Source: a virus. From it: 64,000 nucleotides of DNA. The notes beneath the pieces were generated by a model. The model did not search any database, was not told the DNA's origin, and saw only the letters and a program-made list of their open reading frames with translations. The stretch lies in the IMG/VR virus record IMGVR_UViG_3300042402_003388, positions 1-64,000 of that record. The stretch is one strand, 5' to 3'. Position numbers and translations under genes: made by a program. Positions 32,818 through 41,458 of this stretch are shown one piece after another. Each line of letters begins with the position of its first letter. Within the stretch, counting starts at the first letter, position 1.

Positions 32818-33114
32818 ATGGAAATAGTAGAAATTATATCATACTACGTTAATCATTCAATAGACACTATTGAAGTAAAGTTTAGACTTAATGAAGATAA
32901 TAACGATGAGATTCGTGTTGATGAAATAGAATTAAGTGAATCGGATGATTTTGGTTATAATCTGATAATGGAAGATTTAGATTTTTATGACGAAGACGAC
33001 GAAGATGATGTTGAGAACTTAGATGACGGTGTTGATGAAGATGAATTATTGGCATTCCTAAATGAATACTATATGATATATCCTGAAAGATTACCAACTA
33101 AAGACTTATACTAA
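32818..33114 (+). CDS. Very acidic protein, 98 aa
   Basis: A beta-rich N-terminus is followed by an Asp/Glu run (FYDEDDEDDVENLDDGVDED). Such acidic proteins can act as DNA mimics or scaffold/chaperone pieces, but nothing specific is visible. A variant box TATTTTATTG precedes it. Confidence 0.6.
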   Translation: MEIVEIISYYVNHSIDTIEVKFRLNEDNNDEIRVDEIELSESDDFGYNLIMEDLDFYDEDDEDDVENLDDGVDEDELLAFLNEYYMIYPERLPTKDLY

Positions 33115-33115
33115 A

Positions 33116-33147
33116 ATAAAAAACCCTCAGGAATGAGGGTTTTTTTA
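33116..33147 (+). terminator. Bidirectional terminator
   Basis: CCCTCA-GGAA-TGAGGG with A and T runs, between convergent genes. Confidence 0.8.
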
Positions 33148-33651
33148 TGGGCCAATTCTCGTTAAATGTAAGGTTACTGAAATATCGGGGCCAATTTGGG
33201 CGTATCCCCACTGACCTGTGGACCTTAAGGTTATACTCTCCGCTTGGTCATCAATAATTTTAAATACTCGTCTACTCCCATCACAATTAAAATCTAAATA
33301 ACCTAAATCATAATTTGAATAATGATTAATTACCGAATAGAAATATTGTTTGGTCCAAATGTATTGACCAGTATTTGTCGGTATTGGTTTCATTGATATC
33401 ACGGAATAATCCAAATGCCATTTAGTAAACCCAACACGAATACTATCCATAGGAAATCTTTCCAAAGGATTTATGTACATAGTTCCAGGTTGGTAAATGG
33501 TGTCATCAGGGGTTACCGCGTTGTCCACTTTTTCAAACGTAATCTTATCAATTACGTATTCGCCGCTTAAACTTAATAACGTAGGTTGTTCGTATTTCTC
33601 ACAAGAAATTAACAATCCAAAAATCCCGAATAATAGTAATAAATTTTTCAT
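33145..33651 (-). CDS. Lipoprotein, 168 aa
   Basis: MKNLLLLFGIFGLLISC is a lipoprotein signal with Cys17 after LLIS. The mature domain is beta-rich and resembles small lipocalin-like Bacteroidota lipoproteins (SGEYVIDKITFEKVD, SITLRSTGQWGYAQIG). The start at 33651 is supported by a host-type -7 box on the minus strand 4 nt upstream. It is probably displayed in the envelope early in infection. Confidence 0.7.
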   Translation of the reverse strand: MKNLLLLFGIFGLLISCEKYEQPTLLSLSGEYVIDKITFEKVDNAVTPDDTIYQPGTMYINPLERFPMDSIRVGFTKWHLDYSVISMKPIPTNTGQYIWTKQYFYSVINHYSNYDLGYLDFNCDGSRRVFKIIDDQAESITLRSTGQWGYAQIGPDISVTLHLTRIGP

Positions 33652-33655
33652 ACGA

Positions 33656-33687
33656 CAAATGTATTGATTTTTTTCCACAAAAACAAA
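33656..33687 (-). promoter_or_regulatory. Host-type promoter (minus strand), leaderless
   Basis: TTTG (33687-33684), N20, TACATTTG (33663-33656), 4-nt gap to start 33651. Confidence 0.65.
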
Positions 33688-33688
33688 A

Positions 33689-33695
33689 TATTTAT
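33689..33695 (+). promoter_or_regulatory. Late-type TATTTAT box
   Basis: ATATTTATAAATAATT, 8 nt upstream of ATG 33704; it nearly overlaps the divergent -33 element. Confidence 0.5.
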
Positions 33696-33703
33696 AAATA
33701 ATT

Positions 33704-33940
33704 ATGAGGATAGACGTTGATTATTTAATACGTTTGATGGAAAAATACACCACATCAAATGAAAAAACCGAAATTGAGGAGGACGAAGCGGACTCTGGAG
33801 GTTCTACGGGTGGTGGTAACGTAACTACTTGGTCAGGTATTGTTGGGTCTAAATTAACTAGAGGTCCTGCAAATCCAATTTCAAATGAGAAAAGACCTGA
33901 TAGGGTTAAACGAGATGGTCCTGCAAATCAATTATTCTAA
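33704..33940 (+). CDS. Small protein with RGPAN repeats, 78 aa
   Basis: An N-terminal helix (DYLIRLMEKYTT) and an acidic-Gly linker precede a C-terminal half with TTWSGIVGSKLTRGPANPI and a second KRDGPANQL copy. The repeated R/DGPAN motif may be a binding or structural element. Not recognised. 11 nt upstream of the next tagged gene. Confidence 0.6.
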   Translation: MRIDVDYLIRLMEKYTTSNEKTEIEEDEADSGGSTGGGNVTTWSGIVGSKLTRGPANPISNEKRPDRVKRDGPANQLF

Positions 33941-33951
33941 TATTTAAAAGT

Positions 33952-35664
33952 ATGGACAATAAAGAACAATCTTTAGATAGAATTAAATTATTGATGAAAT
34001 ACTCAGTAGGTAATACCCTATCTGAAAATATTACAGTATTACAGGGTAAGTTACTTAAAGAAGACTCTATGAGTGCCGAGAGAATGATTAATGCTCATAA
34101 TCGGGAAGTGTTAGGTGCCGATTGGGACAAACAAAAAAGTAATGACCCGTTTGCGGAAAGAAGACAAATCATTTCTATACCAGGTTTTAATAATCAAAAA
34201 ATTAACGTTGTTGAAGGAACTACTAATAATTTGTTCACGTCACAAGATGACTCAGGAACTTTATTTGCACATAGAGGTTTAAAAAAAGATAAATATGGTT
34301 GGTATGAGGTTAGAGATAATACTAAAGTATATTACCCCGAAAAAAGTTTTTGGGAAACCGTGGTTGGTTCGACTAAAAACTTTAAAACAGGTCCTACCGT
34401 TAGTAATCCTAATGGTGACTCTTACCACTTTATTTTAAATTTAGATGATAATGGGTGGTCTTATGCTACTATAGGGTATAAACAAGCTATAAATAAAGCC
34501 AGTAGAGGTTGGAAAATAACTCCTTGGTACTACAAAAGTGACGGTGACCAACAAATACCTTATGATGAATCTACAATAGACACTAGAGATTCTTTTGATA
34601 AGTTTTGGGATGAAAATGGAACCGCAATCCAAATTGTTGGAGGGATTGCTTTAGGTTTTTTAACCGCAGGTATTGGTAGTTTAATTACTGCTGCAATAAT
34701 CGCGGATGCGGGTATTATTGCCGCTGAGGGAGCGTTAATATTGTCAGAAGTCGCCACCGTAGTTAATGCGGTTAATACTGGTAGAAGATGGGCGTTTGCA
34801 TTAGAAGTAATAACTGAGGCGGCGGTTAATATCCCTATCGGTATTTACGAGGAAGGTAGACAAGAAGGTAGTGGTACTATGTCTTTTGTATTTGCGGCAT
34901 TACCGTTTATAAAAGTTTTACCAGGGTTTAGTAGAGTTTTCAATACGTCTATAAACTTCACGCAAAAAGAAATTGATGAAATTACTACCGCTTTAGATAC
35001 TTTCACCAATGACCCATCGGTATTCAAAACTATGTCAAAAAAATCTCAACAAGTTTTTGAAGAGGTTGTTAAAGGTGTTAACAAGAACCCTGAAGGTTTT
35101 GGAAAATTAGCTGAGGCCGCTTTAGCTGAAAAAATGTCGAAAGCGTCTGGAGATAAACAGTTTTCGAATAAAGTTATAAATTGGACCGCAATTATGGGCA
35201 GAACCACTTATAGAACTGTAAAACATATTGCAACCACTGGAGGTAAAGAACTTGGTTTAGTTATTGGTTTAGAAAAAATGACTGATAAAGTTAGAGAGTC
35301 TTGGGATAAATTATTATTATCTTACGAGAAGAAAAACGGTAAAGAAATGCCTGAGGAGGAGATTAAACGAATCTCAACGGAAGTTCAAAAGTTACCAACT
35401 GAAGAAGAACAAGTTAAGTATATTGAAGATTTAGCACAATCTATTGATAGGGGTAATAAAGTAACTTCAGATAGTCCTATAATATCTAAAGCAACTGAAG
35501 AACTTAATATCGAAAATACTGCACATATTAAATCAGTTGGGATTGATACTATGGCAGCAAAATATAAAAACTATAATTTTTCAAAAAAATCTGAAACAAC
35601 ACAACCTGTTAAAGATACAATACCAACAACAGATAGTGGAAACCCTTTCGATAGAAGTAATTAG
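33952..35664 (+). CDS. Large tagged membrane-active virion protein, 570 aa
   Basis: Tag type two (SLDRIKLLMKYSVGNTLSE, then N). Residues about 225-300 are long, Ala/Gly/Ile-rich hydrophobic helices (IVGGIALGFLTAGIGSLITA, AIIADAGIIAAEGALILSEV) that could form a membrane channel; helical regions follow. Size, tag and hydrophobic helices fit an internal ejection protein. It is first of four large co-directional genes (33952-39533) that may form one head/ejection block. Confidence 0.7.
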   Translation: MDNKEQSLDRIKLLMKYSVGNTLSENITVLQGKLLKEDSMSAERMINAHNREVLGADWDKQKSNDPFAERRQIISIPGFNNQKINVVEGTTNNLFTSQDDSGTLFAHRGLKKDKYGWYEVRDNTKVYYPEKSFWETVVGSTKNFKTGPTVSNPNGDSYHFILNLDDNGWSYATIGYKQAINKASRGWKITPWYYKSDGDQQIPYDESTIDTRDSFDKFWDENGTAIQIVGGIALGFLTAGIGSLITAAIIADAGIIAAEGALILSEVATVVNAVNTGRRWAFALEVITEAAVNIPIGIYEEGRQEGSGTMSFVFAALPFIKVLPGFSRVFNTSINFTQKEIDEITTALDTFTNDPSVFKTMSKKSQQVFEEVVKGVNKNPEGFGKLAEAALAEKMSKASGDKQFSNKVINWTAIMGRTTYRTVKHIATTGGKELGLVIGLEKMTDKVRESWDKLLLSYEKKNGKEMPEEEIKRISTEVQKLPTEEEQVKYIEDLAQSIDRGNKVTSDSPIISKATEELNIENTAHIKSVGIDTMAAKYKNYNFSKKSETTQPVKDTIPTTDSGNPFDRSN

Positions 35665-35709
35665 TAATTGTTAATATCTAAACTATATAAACATTTTAAA
35701 CAACCCAAC

Positions 35710-35716
35710 TATTTAT
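35710..35716 (+). promoter_or_regulatory. Late-type TATTTAT box
   Basis: CTATTTATAATTAA, 20 nt upstream of ATG 35737. Confidence 0.5.
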
Positions 35717-35736
35717 AATTAAAAAATAATATTAAT

Positions 35737-37197
35737 ATGGAGAATAAGAAATTAATTAACGAAATAACCCGAATTCAAGAGATGATGGGGGTCAATATCA
35801 TAACTGAAAGTGGTCTTAGTAAATTTGTTGATAAACAAGTTGCAAGATTTTTTGATGAATTATTACCAGGTGTAGAAAAATTAGCCAAAACAGGTACCAA
35901 AGAACTTGATAATGAAATTATGCAAGATGTTGCGACTAAATTTAATCAAGAGTTAGAGAGTAAATCGGGTATGCCGTACTCTAAAAAATTAAAATCTTTA
36001 AATATTAATAATTTAGATGACTTGGTTAAAAGTGCTGAAAAGTTCTCAGAAAAACAATTTAAAGAAATTAGTTCATATATCCTTACAAAATCTTTGAAAG
36101 AGATTGAATCTACGGGTAAATTATCAAGTCTTATAGATGATAATATTCTAAAAGGAGATACTCTTAAACCCATTAGAGATATATTAGAGGTACCAGTTCC
36201 CGATAAAATAGAGGACATAGAAGGTGTTAAAACGTATCTTGATGATTTAAAAAAGGTAAGAAACGATATTGAAGTTAACGGATATAACCTATCAAATGAA
36301 GGGAAACAAAAATTAATTTCAGATTATGATGCAAAAATATCAGAAGTTGAAGGTAAGATTCAAAAAACAATTGAACCTGATTTAGGTAAAGGTGCTGCGG
36401 ATGCAGGTACGGATATGATTAATAACACTGCAGAAGAAGCTACAGAAGAAACTGACATTATTAAAGGAATGTCAGATATTTTAGATAATCTTGATAAAGG
36501 TAATGACGGTAAATACGTAATCGATAAGAAACGAATCACGGCATTATTAGAATCTAAAGGTGTTACAGGAAGTAAGGCTAAAAAAATTATTAGTATTATT
36601 GAACGAGCTTCGGTAAAATCTGATGCTGAAATGTTAAAAGTATTTGAGGATAGTGTTACTACTATATTGAAAAAAGAAGGTGCGAGTCCTGAGATTATAA
36701 GTAAATTTTTAACAAAATTTGACGCGGCTAAAGAGGCTTTTGGTAGATTAGGGTTTGCAGGTAAAGTTACATTTTGGATAGCAACTGATTTAATAGTTGC
36801 AAATACCGTACAAGGTCTTATGTATATGACCGCTCTTGACCAAACATTTCCAACAGTTTATGGTATCTTTCAAATTTTAGGTTTCCATTTGGCACCTGGT
36901 ATTAATACAATAAGACAGTCGTTTGTTGATAGTGCGGAAGAAATTAAAAAAGGGCCTGAACAAAATAATTCAAGTACTTCAGCACCTAATAACAGTGCAT
37001 CTACTGAAGCAACTAAAGATGACTTTAAAACTTGGTATGATAAAAAGTATCCTCAATATAGCAGTATGTTAACATCTTGGGAAGTTGATGGTTCAGATAA
37101 AAGTATAATCATAGCTAAAGGTAAAAAGAATGACGGTACTGAAGTAACTCAAAAATATAAAAAACTAACAGATGGGACTTATGAATTCCAAAAATAA
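35737..37197 (+). CDS. Tagged helical virion protein, 486 aa
   Basis: KLINEITRIQEMMGVNIITE, then S, is the clearest member of tag type two. The body is mostly helical with a coiled-coil-like middle and a hydrophobic patch near 345-385 (FAGKVTFWIATDLIVANTVQ). The last 70 residues form a small basic beta domain. Likely an internal head or ejection protein. Its 3' end overlaps the next gene by 26 nt. Confidence 0.7.
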   Translation: MENKKLINEITRIQEMMGVNIITESGLSKFVDKQVARFFDELLPGVEKLAKTGTKELDNEIMQDVATKFNQELESKSGMPYSKKLKSLNINNLDDLVKSAEKFSEKQFKEISSYILTKSLKEIESTGKLSSLIDDNILKGDTLKPIRDILEVPVPDKIEDIEGVKTYLDDLKKVRNDIEVNGYNLSNEGKQKLISDYDAKISEVEGKIQKTIEPDLGKGAADAGTDMINNTAEEATEETDIIKGMSDILDNLDKGNDGKYVIDKKRITALLESKGVTGSKAKKIISIIERASVKSDAEMLKVFEDSVTTILKKEGASPEIISKFLTKFDAAKEAFGRLGFAGKVTFWIATDLIVANTVQGLMYMTALDQTFPTVYGIFQILGFHLAPGINTIRQSFVDSAEEIKKGPEQNNSSTSAPNNSASTEATKDDFKTWYDKKYPQYSSMLTSWEVDGSDKSIIIAKGKKNDGTEVTQKYKKLTDGTYEFQK

Positions 37198-38827
37198 TAA
37201 AAAGATTAACGTTAATACCATTATTAATAAATTATTTGAATACGAAAATCCAAATAATTTAAATGGTATGCGTAAAATATTGGCCGAGAATCCTTTTGAC
37301 CAAGGTAATAGTGGTGGTAACAATCCTTTTGAACAAGGTAATAGTGGCGGTAACAATCCTTTTGAACAAGGTAATAGTGGTGGTAATAACCAAAACAATA
37401 ACAACCAAAACAATAACAACCAAAACAATAACAACCAAAACAATAACAACCAAAACAATAACAACCAAAATAACAATAACAACCAAAACAATAACAATTC
37501 AACTATAAGTAATCAAACTACTTTTGAAGCTGCGATTGCCGCTGGATTTCCAAAATGTGTTGCAATTCAAAACGGTACTTTGAACAATCAAAAAGAGATG
37601 GTTGTTAACTATCAGAGTGTTACTTACACATTTAAAACTGATGGGACATACAAAAGAAGTGATAATACCTCTGGAACTTGGAAGTGTAATGGGGATACTG
37701 ATGTAACAATAACCGAATCAGGAGGAAGTAATAACAACCAACAAAGCGGAGGTGATTGGATGGCAGGGTTTCCTGAATGTGTTAAGTCATTTAAACAAAG
37801 TAATCCATATTTGTATACAAATGGTAAGGATAATAAAGGCGTTGAAGTTGAGATATTCTTCACAAAAGTTGCAAGACAAGGAGGAAATTACGCAGCCATC
37901 TCAAGACCTATTGGTTCGAGAGACGCATCTGAACAAGTTAAATTATCCTACAACTGTAATAATGGTTTAAAAATTACCGACATATACGGATTAGAATATA
38001 CTGTAGGTCCTGTAGGTATGAGTAATACTCAACAATCCAATTTAACTTCTGAACAATCAGAGACTTATAATATGGTTACCGAGACTAATAATTTTTTAGG
38101 TCTTAAAGTTATTATGGGTAATTACAGATTAAATACTGTCGAATTAACTCAAGCAACTGAGGCGGTTATTTCAGGTATTAATTCAAAATATAGAAGTAAT
38201 GGTTTTGGATACTATGCAACTTTCTTAGAAAATTTAATTGAGTTTTATTCGTCTATGGGGGAAAAGTATCAAAGATACGTTACAACCTTGAATGAAAATT
38301 TCACTCAAGTTAAAGGAGCTATGACAAACGCAACAAATGCGTTAGCTCAGACAAGTAATCAATCAAATTGGAATCCATTAACAAATCCACCTCAAAAAGA
38401 TATAATGAATTACACTGAGGTTAAATTTGATAAAGCACCATTTACAACACCATTTACTGCTTATGTGTTAAAAGGTCAAAATATGACTACTAACGCCACT
38501 GCAAACATTGATGCGAATCTTTCGAAATATATGGAAGGTAATAAATTAACCGCCGAATTCTGTAAAACAACTATCTCTAAATTATTGGAGTGTATCCAAT
38601 ATCAAGAAACAGGGTTATTTAAGAAGAAAGCGGAATCGGTTACAAGTTGTGAAGCGTTTGAGATTGGCGAATTAAAAGCAATGAAACAAGTTGTTGCGAA
38701 TTGTGCAAGAAAACGAATTATTACTGATAGAAATCAAATAAGTGCGTTGTCTGACGAAGGATTAGAAGATAGATACAGAGTGTCATTCGCGTCTATGAAG
38801 TCTATGGACCAACCACCATTACAATAA
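37172..38827 (+). CDS. Virion protein with Asn/Gln-rich repeat linker, 551 aa
   Basis: The N-terminus ends in GMRKILAE, then N, a tag-like cut site near residue 39. Next are three copies of NPF(D/E)QGNSGGN, then about 40 residues of alternating QNNNN. Two similar domains (FPKCVAIQNGTL..., FPECVKSFKQSN...) and a long helical C-domain with several Cys follow. The polar linker and DNA repeats suggest a flexible, length-variable spacer. ATG 37172 overlaps the preceding gene; 37181 is an alternative. Confidence 0.75.
   Translation: MGLMNSKNNKKINVNTIINKLFEYENPNNLNGMRKILAENPFDQGNSGGNNPFEQGNSGGNNPFEQGNSGGNNQNNNNQNNNNQNNNNQNNNNQNNNNQNNNNNQNNNNSTISNQTTFEAAIAAGFPKCVAIQNGTLNNQKEMVVNYQSVTYTFKTDGTYKRSDNTSGTWKCNGDTDVTITESGGSNNNQQSGGDWMAGFPECVKSFKQSNPYLYTNGKDNKGVEVEIFFTKVARQGGNYAAISRPIGSRDASEQVKLSYNCNNGLKITDIYGLEYTVGPVGMSNTQQSNLTSEQSETYNMVTETNNFLGLKVIMGNYRLNTVELTQATEAVISGINSKYRSNGFGYYATFLENLIEFYSSMGEKYQRYVTTLNENFTQVKGAMTNATNALAQTSNQSNWNPLTNPPQKDIMNYTEVKFDKAPFTTPFTAYVLKGQNMTTNATANIDANLSKYMEGNKLTAEFCKTTISKLLECIQYQETGLFKKKAESVTSCEAFEIGELKAMKQVVANCARKRIITDRNQISALSDEGLEDRYRVSFASMKSMDQPPLQ
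37300..37498 (+). repeat. In-frame tandem repeats (33-bp and 15-bp units)
   Basis: Three near-identical 33-bp units encode NPFEQGNSGGN-type repeats (about 37290-37390). About six 15-bp units of the form AACCAAAACAATAAC follow (about 37388-37498), encoding an Asn/Gln run. All are in frame, so copy-number change would alter linker length without breaking the gene. Confidence 0.85.
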
Positions 38828-38843
38828 AAAAACAAATAAAGAT

Positions 38844-39533
38844 ATGAGTCTTAAAAACAATATAAGAAAACAATTAATCGAAACTAAAGAAAGTAAAAAT
38901 CGATTGTTAGGTGAATCTAAGATAATTCAAACAAGATTCTTAATGATTGCTGAATCTTCTAAGATTAAAACTAAAAAACAGTTAGACGAAACTTTTGTTA
39001 ATCTTCTTTCTGAGATGATTTACTTACATAAACAAGGTTTTGATAGTAATTTAATTAAAGAGAACGCTGAAAGTGTTTTCACCGTTTTAGGTAACTTATT
39101 TGGTGGAAGTACTAATGCAGTAGTTGAATTATTTAAAGAAAAAGGAGTTAGATGGATATTAGAAAAATTAGGAATTGAGGATAACAATTTCCTTAAGAAT
39201 TTCTTAATTACCGCTTTAGGTAATACGGATTTAAAAGATGTCCCTAAATTATTTTCAGATTGTGAGTTTTTAACAGAAAAAATATCAGAGTCTATCCCTG
39301 AGGCGTACCTAAGACAATTAGAGTATGAAAAAGGTATGGGTGGTGATTTTATGGACTTCGTTAGAAATTCATTATATGATGTGATTAAAAGTAGTGACTT
39401 TGGAGACAAAGTTAAAGAAAAGATTTCAGGTATTGTTTGTCCATTAGTGGACAAAATGTCTGAAAAATTCGGCAATCAATTAGATTCAATGAAATCTTCT
39501 TTGATTCCCGCTGACTCGGATACTCAATCGTAA
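38844..39533 (+). CDS. Tagged helical protein, 229 aa
   Basis: MSLKNNIRKQLIE, then T, is the short first-type tag, with a second candidate FLMIAES near 35. The rest is helical with a Gly-rich segment (VFTVLGNLFGGSTNAVVELF), and residues 190-225 are amphipathic. It may be a head core or internal protein. Function not established. It ends before the ClpP terminator. Confidence 0.7.
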   Translation: MSLKNNIRKQLIETKESKNRLLGESKIIQTRFLMIAESSKIKTKKQLDETFVNLLSEMIYLHKQGFDSNLIKENAESVFTVLGNLFGGSTNAVVELFKEKGVRWILEKLGIEDNNFLKNFLITALGNTDLKDVPKLFSDCEFLTEKISESIPEAYLRQLEYEKGMGGDFMDFVRNSLYDVIKSSDFGDKVKEKISGIVCPLVDKMSEKFGNQLDSMKSSLIPADSDTQS

Positions 39534-39585
39534 TTGATTGTTTATTATAAATAGATAAAAAAAAGGAGGGTAATTTTTCCTGTGG

Positions 39586-39614
39586 AAAAGGAGGTCATTT
39601 GACCTCCTTTTTTC
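39586..39614 (+). terminator. Bidirectional terminator
   Basis: AAAAGGAGGTCA/GACCTCCTTTT between convergent genes. Confidence 0.85.
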
Positions 39615-39617
39615 ATT

Positions 39618-40292
39618 TTACCCCTTCTTAGATTTTACGATTTCATCAATGATACCGTAATTAAGTGCCTCTTGTGAAGATAACCATAAGTCACGACTTG
39701 CATCTTTCATTACCTGTTTTGCCGTTTTATCACAGTAACTACCAAGTAATTCAAATAGAGTCTCGTTGATTTTTTTCCATTCTTTCATATCGATTTCCGC
39801 ATCTTGGATATTTCCACGGAATCCCCCTGAAGATTGGTGTAACATTGTTCTTGAGAAACGTAATGAAGAACGTTTTCCTTTAGTACCTGCACCTAACAAT
39901 ACTGAACCCATTGACGCCGCCATACCTGTGTTTACTGTACGGATATCACATTTAATGTAATCCATTACGTCAACCATACTTAGACCTGATTTAACCGACC
40001 CACCTGGACTGTCAATGTGCATTGTGATGTCTGTACTGTCAGCAGAATCCAAGAACATTAACTGAGCTTGAACAATAGTTGACATATTATCATTAACCTC
40101 ACCCGCAACCCATAAGATACGGTCTCTCATTAATCTTGAGAAGATGTCAATTTGAGTTGCTCTCATTTCTCTTTCCTCCAAAATGTATGGAGTCATTGAA
40201 TTCTCAATTTGTTTTGAGTAGTAATCCAAATGACTTGATGGTTTATACAAGTGTTTCGTGTAATACGATTTAAATTCTTTTGCGTTATCCAT
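39618..40292 (-). CDS. clpP: ClpP protease subunit
   Basis: A 224-aa serine protease of the ClpP family. The catalytic triad is visible: Ser127 in GMAASMGS, His152 in MLHQ, Asp201 in SRDLWLS; HIDSPGGS (93-100) is the substrate-binding strand. ClpP forms tetradecamers and needs an AAA+ partner; the C-terminus of a Clp ATPase lies at the right edge of this window. In phages, ClpP-like proteases may serve prohead maturation or turnover of tagged proteins; here the tmRNA makes the latter attractive. N-terminal 40 residues extend beyond the usual start. Confidence 0.92.
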   Translation of the reverse strand: MDNAKEFKSYYTKHLYKPSSHLDYYSKQIENSMTPYILEEREMRATQIDIFSRLMRDRILWVAGEVNDNMSTIVQAQLMFLDSADSTDITMHIDSPGGSVKSGLSMVDVMDYIKCDIRTVNTGMAASMGSVLLGAGTKGKRSSLRFSRTMLHQSSGGFRGNIQDAEIDMKEWKKINETLFELLGSYCDKTAKQVMKDASRDLWLSSQEALNYGIIDEIVKSKKG

Positions 40293-40311
40293 AGTTAAAT
40301 TTTAAATTTAG

Positions 40312-40391
40312 TATCAGAGGAGGGACTCGAACCCTCACGCCGTAGCATATGCTCCTAAGGCATACGTGTCTACCAATTCCACCACTCTGAT
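40312..40391 (-). tRNA. tRNA-Leu(TAG)
   Basis: Acceptor ATCAGAG/CTCTGAT, loop CTTAGGA, long variable arm. CCA not encoded. Confidence 0.9.
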
Positions 40392-40612
40392 ATTTGGCCC
40401 CACCTGAGATTACGGTGAGTAGATATTCCTAGTTTTTCCTATTGAAAAACCCTGCGTGTCTTACCACTTAAAACGTCAAACATACTCGGTGGATTTGTTA
40501 CGTCCAGGCTCCGACGAACCCCCTCTCTAAAGTCGTGGAAGGCGACAACTATAACATCTTGAAAGAACGTTACCAAACTTTCAGAGTATCTCTTACTCTT
40601 AGTACTCGGGGC
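40392..40612 (-). other. Spacer between the two tRNA-Leu genes
   Basis: About 220 nt without a convincing gene, presumably part of the same precursor transcript. A hairpin TTTTTC/GAAAAA is visible near 40432-40450, and a variant GTTCTTTCAAG lies near 40555-40570. Confidence 0.4.
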
Positions 40613-40688
40613 GGGAATCGAACCCGCACGGACCTTACGGTCCATCAGATTTTAAGTCTGACGTGTCTACCTATTCCACCACCCGAGC
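40613..40688 (-). tRNA. tRNA-Leu(TAA)
   Basis: Acceptor GCTCGGG/CCCGAGT (G-T end pair), loop CTTAAAA, long variable arm. It starts immediately after a boxA-like element. Confidence 0.9.
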
Positions 40689-40700
40689 GTTTCAAAGAAC
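40689..40700 (-). promoter_or_regulatory. boxA-like element (minus strand)
   Basis: GTTCTTTGAAAC directly abuts the 5' end of tRNA-Leu(TAA). Confidence 0.55.
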
Positions 40701-40707
40701 TATGGTA

Positions 40708-40739
40708 CAAATGTACGAAAGAAATTTCAATTAATCAAA
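40708..40739 (-). promoter_or_regulatory. Host-type promoter of tRNA-Leu pair
   Basis: TTTG (40739-40736), N20, TACATTTG (40715-40708), inside the 3' end of the HNH gene. Confidence 0.65.
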
Positions 40740-41228
40740 TCCCATCGAACTTTTATATTCAATCCACACACGTTCAATTGAATTATTTAGAACATCTGAG
40801 AATAAGGATGGTTCATATGGTTTTGCCCTCATATTCAAACCCGCTTCTTGTGGTGTTCTGTCTGCTTTGTATAAATTACACTTATGACAACAAGTTACCA
40901 AGTTACTCCAAGTATTCTTACCACCCTTTGATTTTGGTATAACGTGGTCTAACGTTAATTGTTTTGTTGAACCACAATAAACACATTCTCCATTATCTCT
41001 TCTGTAAATTCTATTTCTGTTAACCCTAATATTCCTAACTCTGTATTTTACATACTTCAATAGACGAATGATTAATGGACGAACAAAATTTTGATAACCT
41101 GCATAGATAGGGTTGTCGGAACTCTTTAAGATTTCCGCTTTACCTTTAAACACTAACTTAAAACCTCTTTGAGGTGAAGTTACGTTTATTGGGGTATAAT
41201 CCGAATTTAATACTAATACTCTATCCAT
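40731..41228 (-). CDS. HNH endonuclease, 165 aa
   Basis: The C-terminal half has CVYCG, LDHVIPKSKGG, WSNLVTCCHKCN and DRTPQEAGL, i.e. two CxxC zinc pairs around an HNH core (the His in LDHVIP). The N-terminus (MDRVLVLNSDYTPINVTSP) is that of the standalone HNH proteins common in Bacteroidota genomes. It may be a phage DNA-processing nuclease or a homing enzyme; no intron is seen nearby. It is upstream of and oriented with the tRNA-Leu pair. Confidence 0.9.
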   Translation of the reverse strand: MDRVLVLNSDYTPINVTSPQRGFKLVFKGKAEILKSSDNPIYAGYQNFVRPLIIRLLKYVKYRVRNIRVNRNRIYRRDNGECVYCGSTKQLTLDHVIPKSKGGKNTWSNLVTCCHKCNLYKADRTPQEAGLNMRAKPYEPSLFSDVLNNSIERVWIEYKSSMGFD

Positions 41229-41263
41229 AACTGTGCAAATTTAATACATTTTTTTTATAAAAC

Positions 41264-41297
41264 AAAAAAAGGTCACAATTTCTTGTGACCTTTCTTT
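41264..41297 (+). terminator. Hairpin with A/T-runs
   Basis: GGTCACAA/TTGTGACC with A7 before and TTTCTTTT after; it can act on either strand and shares its arms with the hairpin at 19121. Confidence 0.65.
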
Positions 41298-41458
41298 TAT
41301 ACGTTTTTAGTTTAACTAATCTTATTTTTGTTTATCTAAACCGCGTAAGGTCACTATACCATTGCCACATAACGATGTGATAATGTTATCCTGTATCAAA
41401 AGACCTGTGTTGTTATACGTTTTCATAAATTACGGTTTTCTTTCTTATAAATATGTTC

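Noticed and set aside
37388-37498. CRISPR-like array
   Set aside because: Direct 15-bp repeats have no unique spacers and are in frame within a gene; no cas genes are nearby.
37224-37502. Overlapping minus-strand ORFs rich in Cys/Tyr/Phe or Leu/Trp
   Set aside because: These are translations of the complementary strand of the AAC/CAA tandem repeats and have no promoter or plausible protein.
40535-40942. 135-aa plus-strand ORF across the tRNA-Leu region
   Set aside because: It reads antisense through a tRNA and the HNH gene.
40731-41228. Homing endonuclease with an intron
   Set aside because: The HNH protein is free-standing and neighbouring genes are intact, so no intron can be supported.
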